Assembly (NCBI GenBank): GCA_910577815.1
Contig: CAJTNO010000006.1
Location: 1-64,000, forward strand
Length of the DNA: 64,000 nt
Reading direction: 5' to 3'
Origin: an uncultured Christensenella sp.
Lineage (GTDB): Bacteria > Bacillota > Clostridia > Christensenellales > CAG-917
In this document: piece by piece, positions 61,644-64,000 of the stretch
Numbering within the stretch: the stretch's first letter is position 1
Layout of the letters: the number at the start of each line of letters is the position of its first letter
Notes under the pieces: generated by a model
What the model was told of the DNA's origin: nothing
What the model saw: only the letters and a program-made list of their open reading frames with translations
Databases searched by the model: none
Program-made: the position numbers and the translations under genes

Positions 61644-61666
61644 ACATAGAACAGTATATTCTATGT
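61644..61666. promoter_or_regulatory. Inverted-repeat operator B2
   Basis: ACATAGAA, spacer CAGTATA, TTCTATGT, with flanking GT/AC extending the arms to ten bases. It starts 168 bp upstream of B1, almost the same distance as between A1 and A2. Confidence 0.75.
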
Positions 61667-61713
61667 ACATAGCATTAGAAAAATCTACCAATTATCTTAT
61701 ACTTTCATAAAAT

Positions 61714-61747
61714 AAAACCGTTTGCCGGAGTATTTGCAAACGGTTTT
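61714..61747. terminator. Hairpin with T-tract
   Basis: AAAACCGTTTGC and GCAAACGGTTTT with a 10-base loop, followed by ATTTG. It insulates the surface-protein gene on the right from operator B2. Confidence 0.75.
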
Positions 61748-61795
61748 ATTTGTTATTTATTATATATATTTACTCATTATTTATATATTATCATT

Positions 61796-61825
61796 AAAAA
61801 AGCAAACCCTTCGGCTTGCTTTTTT
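61796..61825. terminator. Terminator of the InlB-repeat surface protein
   Basis: AAAAAAGCAA pairs with TTGCTTTTTT, with an inner CC/GG pair around CTTC; it reads as an intrinsic terminator for the leftward gene ending at 61832. Confidence 0.8.
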
Positions 61826-61831
61826 ATGTCT

Positions 61832-64000
61832 TTACGCCTGTAAAGTATAGGTTGCTTGAAGTTCGTCTGGTCCGTTCCAATCGTCATAAATCTTTAAGGT
61901 ATTTCCGTTGTCGGATAATACTATCCAACAAGCCGAACCGGTAGGATTGCTTGAATTATATTTGAAATTTCCGTCCTTTGTTTCCGTTACGCTCGGAGTC
62001 ATAGTATTGCCATTCTTCAAATAAAATACAACTTCTCCGGTTTCAGTATTAAATTCAATATAATCGACATTTAATGCACTGCCTACATAGGTCTTGACTG
62101 CTGAAGCCGTTTGATTTTCAAACTTGGCTTCAATGGATGCGTCAGCCGTCATAACCTCGCTGAGCACAAACTCTGTATTTGTACCTGCAAGCACCCACTT
62201 GGAGAACACCTGTCCGGCAGGAGCCGCAGGAGTTTGAATTTTGTCTGCGTTGGGAGCGGAACCGCTGTTGACAATCTGATTTAAAACTCCGTTTACAGTC
62301 AGTGTGAAATATGTTCCCTTTTCAAAGGTTACTGCGGCGGGAGATTTTTCCGCTACGCAGAAATAACCCGTAAGATTATTGTCGCCTTGCTTCATAATAT
62401 GCACATAGGGATTTTCAAATACTTCATAGTACAGAACAACATATTCTCCTATAACGTTGACGGTAGCCTTTGACAAATTCAGTCCGTAATATGCTCCTGC
62501 TTCGGTTATAACCCATTGCTGCGAGCCCTTAATCCATTTGCCGACAAAATCCGAAATCTGCTTTTTAACTAAAGTGTCCTTAGTATCAAGCACTATAGCC
62601 GCCGCATTCTCGTTATACAAATCAGTAAGCGTAAGCGCGCTGCCGTTTGAGGTAAGACCGTAAGCCGAATTGTAATCCAGGCTTGTAGCAAACAGCTCGC
62701 CTTCGCTTATTATAACGTTATAAGCAACACCGTCCAAAACCGCATAGCCCAATGTTATACTATCAACAGTTGCCGCAGCATCCGCAACAATCTGGAATTC
62801 GTGTCCCTCTACGTTCCACTTACCCTCCATAGCAATAACAGGATTTACAAAGGCAGGATGCTCGGAATTCTCCCATATTGCATACAACGTAAGCTTATCG
62901 TCGCTCGATACGAGAGGCTCGACCAATTTGGTACCGTTTGCAAGCACGCTGCCGTTGGGCGTATTGGACCAACCTGCAAATTCCATACCCGCAGGAGCGG
63001 TAAATTTGCAGTCGAAGGCGCTTGTGGTCAATGCCAAATTTGTAGCATAATCTTTTTTGACTATAGACATCGTGCCTGTTCCGCCGTTTGCGTCAAAGGA
63101 TATTTCAACCTTATTTTTAGTCCATACAGGCACTATTCTGATATTTTTTGCAAGCATAACAATCGGTTCGTCAACATTATAGGTTGCTTCCGTTGCCCAG
63201 TACGGGTCGCCGCCGCCCTCCTGCGAAGTGGGTATATGCAAATACTGCACTCTCCACTTAGTCTGAGTATAATGAGCCAGGCTCAGAGTTGCAGGCACGG
63301 TAAAGGTTTCGCCCGCAGCTTTATTTTCTATTACGGGAACTTCGCCTTTAACGTCGCTTTCGTTTATAGAATAACTATCAGTTTTAATGACGGTTACCGT
63401 ATAAGTAACACCCGCGTCCTTCCATATCGCGCGCAGAGTATGATTTTTATTTCCTATAAATTTTTCGCCTGCGGCATAATCCGTCGTGCCGTCCGTCCAG
63501 CCGTCAAATACCTTACCGGGATTTGTCAGGCTGTTTCCGTTTGGAAGCTCAATGGGGCTTACCCATTTTTCCACCCAAATAGGAGCTATACTACCGCTTG
63601 CGCCGTTTGCGTCAAAGGTAACCTTCCAGCTGAAAAGTGCGGTTATTTCCATATCGGAAGTTACAGGAGCTTCGAAGTTATACTCCTCTCCCGTCGCCTC
63701 GTTTACCCAATAGCGGAATATTTTTCCGTCGCTGTTTACGGGGTCGTCGGCAGGCTTTGCAACCTTTTTACCGCTCTCCACGTTTACGGTCTGGCTCTCG
63801 GCGCCGTTATTGGGATTAAATACCACCTTATAAACGGTGGGCTGCTCCTCTCCGCCGCCCTGGTTCAATGTCCATACTGCGGCAAACTCAACAGCCTTTG
63901 CGGGCATTGTAAACTCCGCGCCCGCCGCATAGGTTTTGCCGTCGTATGACCATCCTCCAAACGTATGGTCCGCCTTTGTCAGCTCTCCTGCGTCGGGAAG
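61832..64000 (-). CDS. InlB-repeat surface protein (5' end outside window)
   Basis: 722 residues of a longer protein; the open frame continues to the window edge. Several Listeria-Bacteroides (InlB B) repeats are visible, with F.GW cores such as VTFDANGASGSIAP, FDGWTDGTTDYAAGEKF, and ISFDANGGTGTMSIVKK with FAGWSNTPNG. Later repeats are less regular. The C-terminus (about the last 60 residues) is a small beta domain ending TYTLQA, with no LPXTG and no membrane segment. Such proteins are secreted adhesin or cell-envelope factors. It lies upstream of the giant gene but is separated from it by two terminators. Confidence 0.85.
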   Translation of the reverse strand, partial: LPDAGELTKADHTFGGWSYDGKTYAAGAEFTMPAKAVEFAAVWTLNQGGGEEQPTVYKVVFNPNNGAESQTVNVESGKKVAKPADDPVNSDGKIFRYWVNEATGEEYNFEAPVTSDMEITALFSWKVTFDANGASGSIAPIWVEKWVSPIELPNGNSLTNPGKVFDGWTDGTTDYAAGEKFIGNKNHTLRAIWKDAGVTYTVTVIKTDSYSINESDVKGEVPVIENKAAGETFTVPATLSLAHYTQTKWRVQYLHIPTSQEGGGDPYWATEATYNVDEPIVMLAKNIRIVPVWTKNKVEISFDANGGTGTMSIVKKDYATNLALTTSAFDCKFTAPAGMEFAGWSNTPNGSVLANGTKLVEPLVSSDDKLTLYAIWENSEHPAFVNPVIAMEGKWNVEGHEFQIVADAAATVDSITLGYAVLDGVAYNVIISEGELFATSLDYNSAYGLTSNGSALTLTDLYNENAAAIVLDTKDTLVKKQISDFVGKWIKGSQQWVITEAGAYYGLNLSKATVNVIGEYVVLYYEVFENPYVHIMKQGDNNLTGYFCVAEKSPAAVTFEKGTYFTLTVNGVLNQIVNSGSAPNADKIQTPAAPAGQVFSKWVLAGTNTEFVLSEVMTADASIEAKFENQTASAVKTYVGSALNVDYIEFNTETGEVVFYLKNGNTMTPSVTETKDGNFKYNSSNPTGSACWIVLSDNGNTLKIYDDWNGPDELQATYTLQA

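Overview
The window looks like the chromosome of a fermentative, anaerobic Clostridia-type member of the Bacillota, possibly a gut Christensenellales-like lineage (inference). The grounds are AGGAGG-type ribosome binding sites, [FeFe]-hydrogenases, a bifunctional AdhE, an M28-fold membrane protein, YitT and a GPH-type sugar symporter. No rRNA gene or CRISPR array is visible. Two tRNA genes were found: tRNA-Ala(CGC) at 6520-6595 (+) and tRNA-Glu(CTC) at 50851-50926 (-).

Layout. (1) 1-5608 (-): a giant membrane-anchored surface protein, cut by the window edge, with a second paralogue at 56747-61441 (-). Both have a secreted ectodomain, membrane segments, a cytoplasmic coiled coil and an acidic stretch. 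The complete copy ends in a segment resembling the C-terminal part of ribosomal protein uL15. Each gene has upstream of it two copies of the same inverted repeat, ACATAGAA-N7-TTCTATGT, 167-168 bp apart. (2) About 6596-20083: an integrated element at the 3' end of tRNA-Ala. It holds a large serine recombinase, a HxlR/nitroreductase/HxlR/radical SAM cargo block, then a plus-strand module: sigma-like and HTH regulators, three N-terminally membrane-anchored proteins, small proteins, a Zot-like ATPase and a CRESS-type Rep (HUH endonuclease plus SF3 helicase). Just upstream of rep is a stem-loop whose loop carries TACTATTAC, which fits the NANTATTAC origin motif of eukaryotic CRESS-DNA viruses. This is the most unusual system in the window. 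(3) 20642-29707 (-): a compact podovirus/P22-like head module (terminase, portal, scaffold-like, capsid, connectors, propeller-like tail protein, coiled-coil protein) with no visible integrase, replication or lysis genes.

(4) 29844-37603: envelope and transport genes, including a PII-like pair with a DUF1538 membrane protein, YitT, a hexapeptide acetyltransferase and aldose epimerase. (5) 37825-42599 (-): an operon with two thioredoxin-like [2Fe-2S] proteins, a PAS-containing sensor-type [FeFe]-hydrogenase, a SpoIIE-like phosphatase and a group B-like [FeFe]-hydrogenase. A 22-bp perfect palindrome covers its -10 element. AdhE follows at 42698-45301. Together these suggest redox- or H2-responsive control of fermentation (inference). 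(6) 45461-50033 (-): an M28-fold membrane pseudo-peptidase with a MarR regulator, a GPH symporter and a flavodoxin-fold reductase. (7) 50224-50926: an IS200 remnant beside a duplicated tRNA-Glu 3' end. (8) 51165-64000: a giant double metallophosphoesterase, a hypothetical protein, the second giant paralogue and an InlB-repeat surface protein cut by the window end.

All functional assignments rest on motif and context reading; no database search was run. Start codons were chosen by ribosome binding site where stated.
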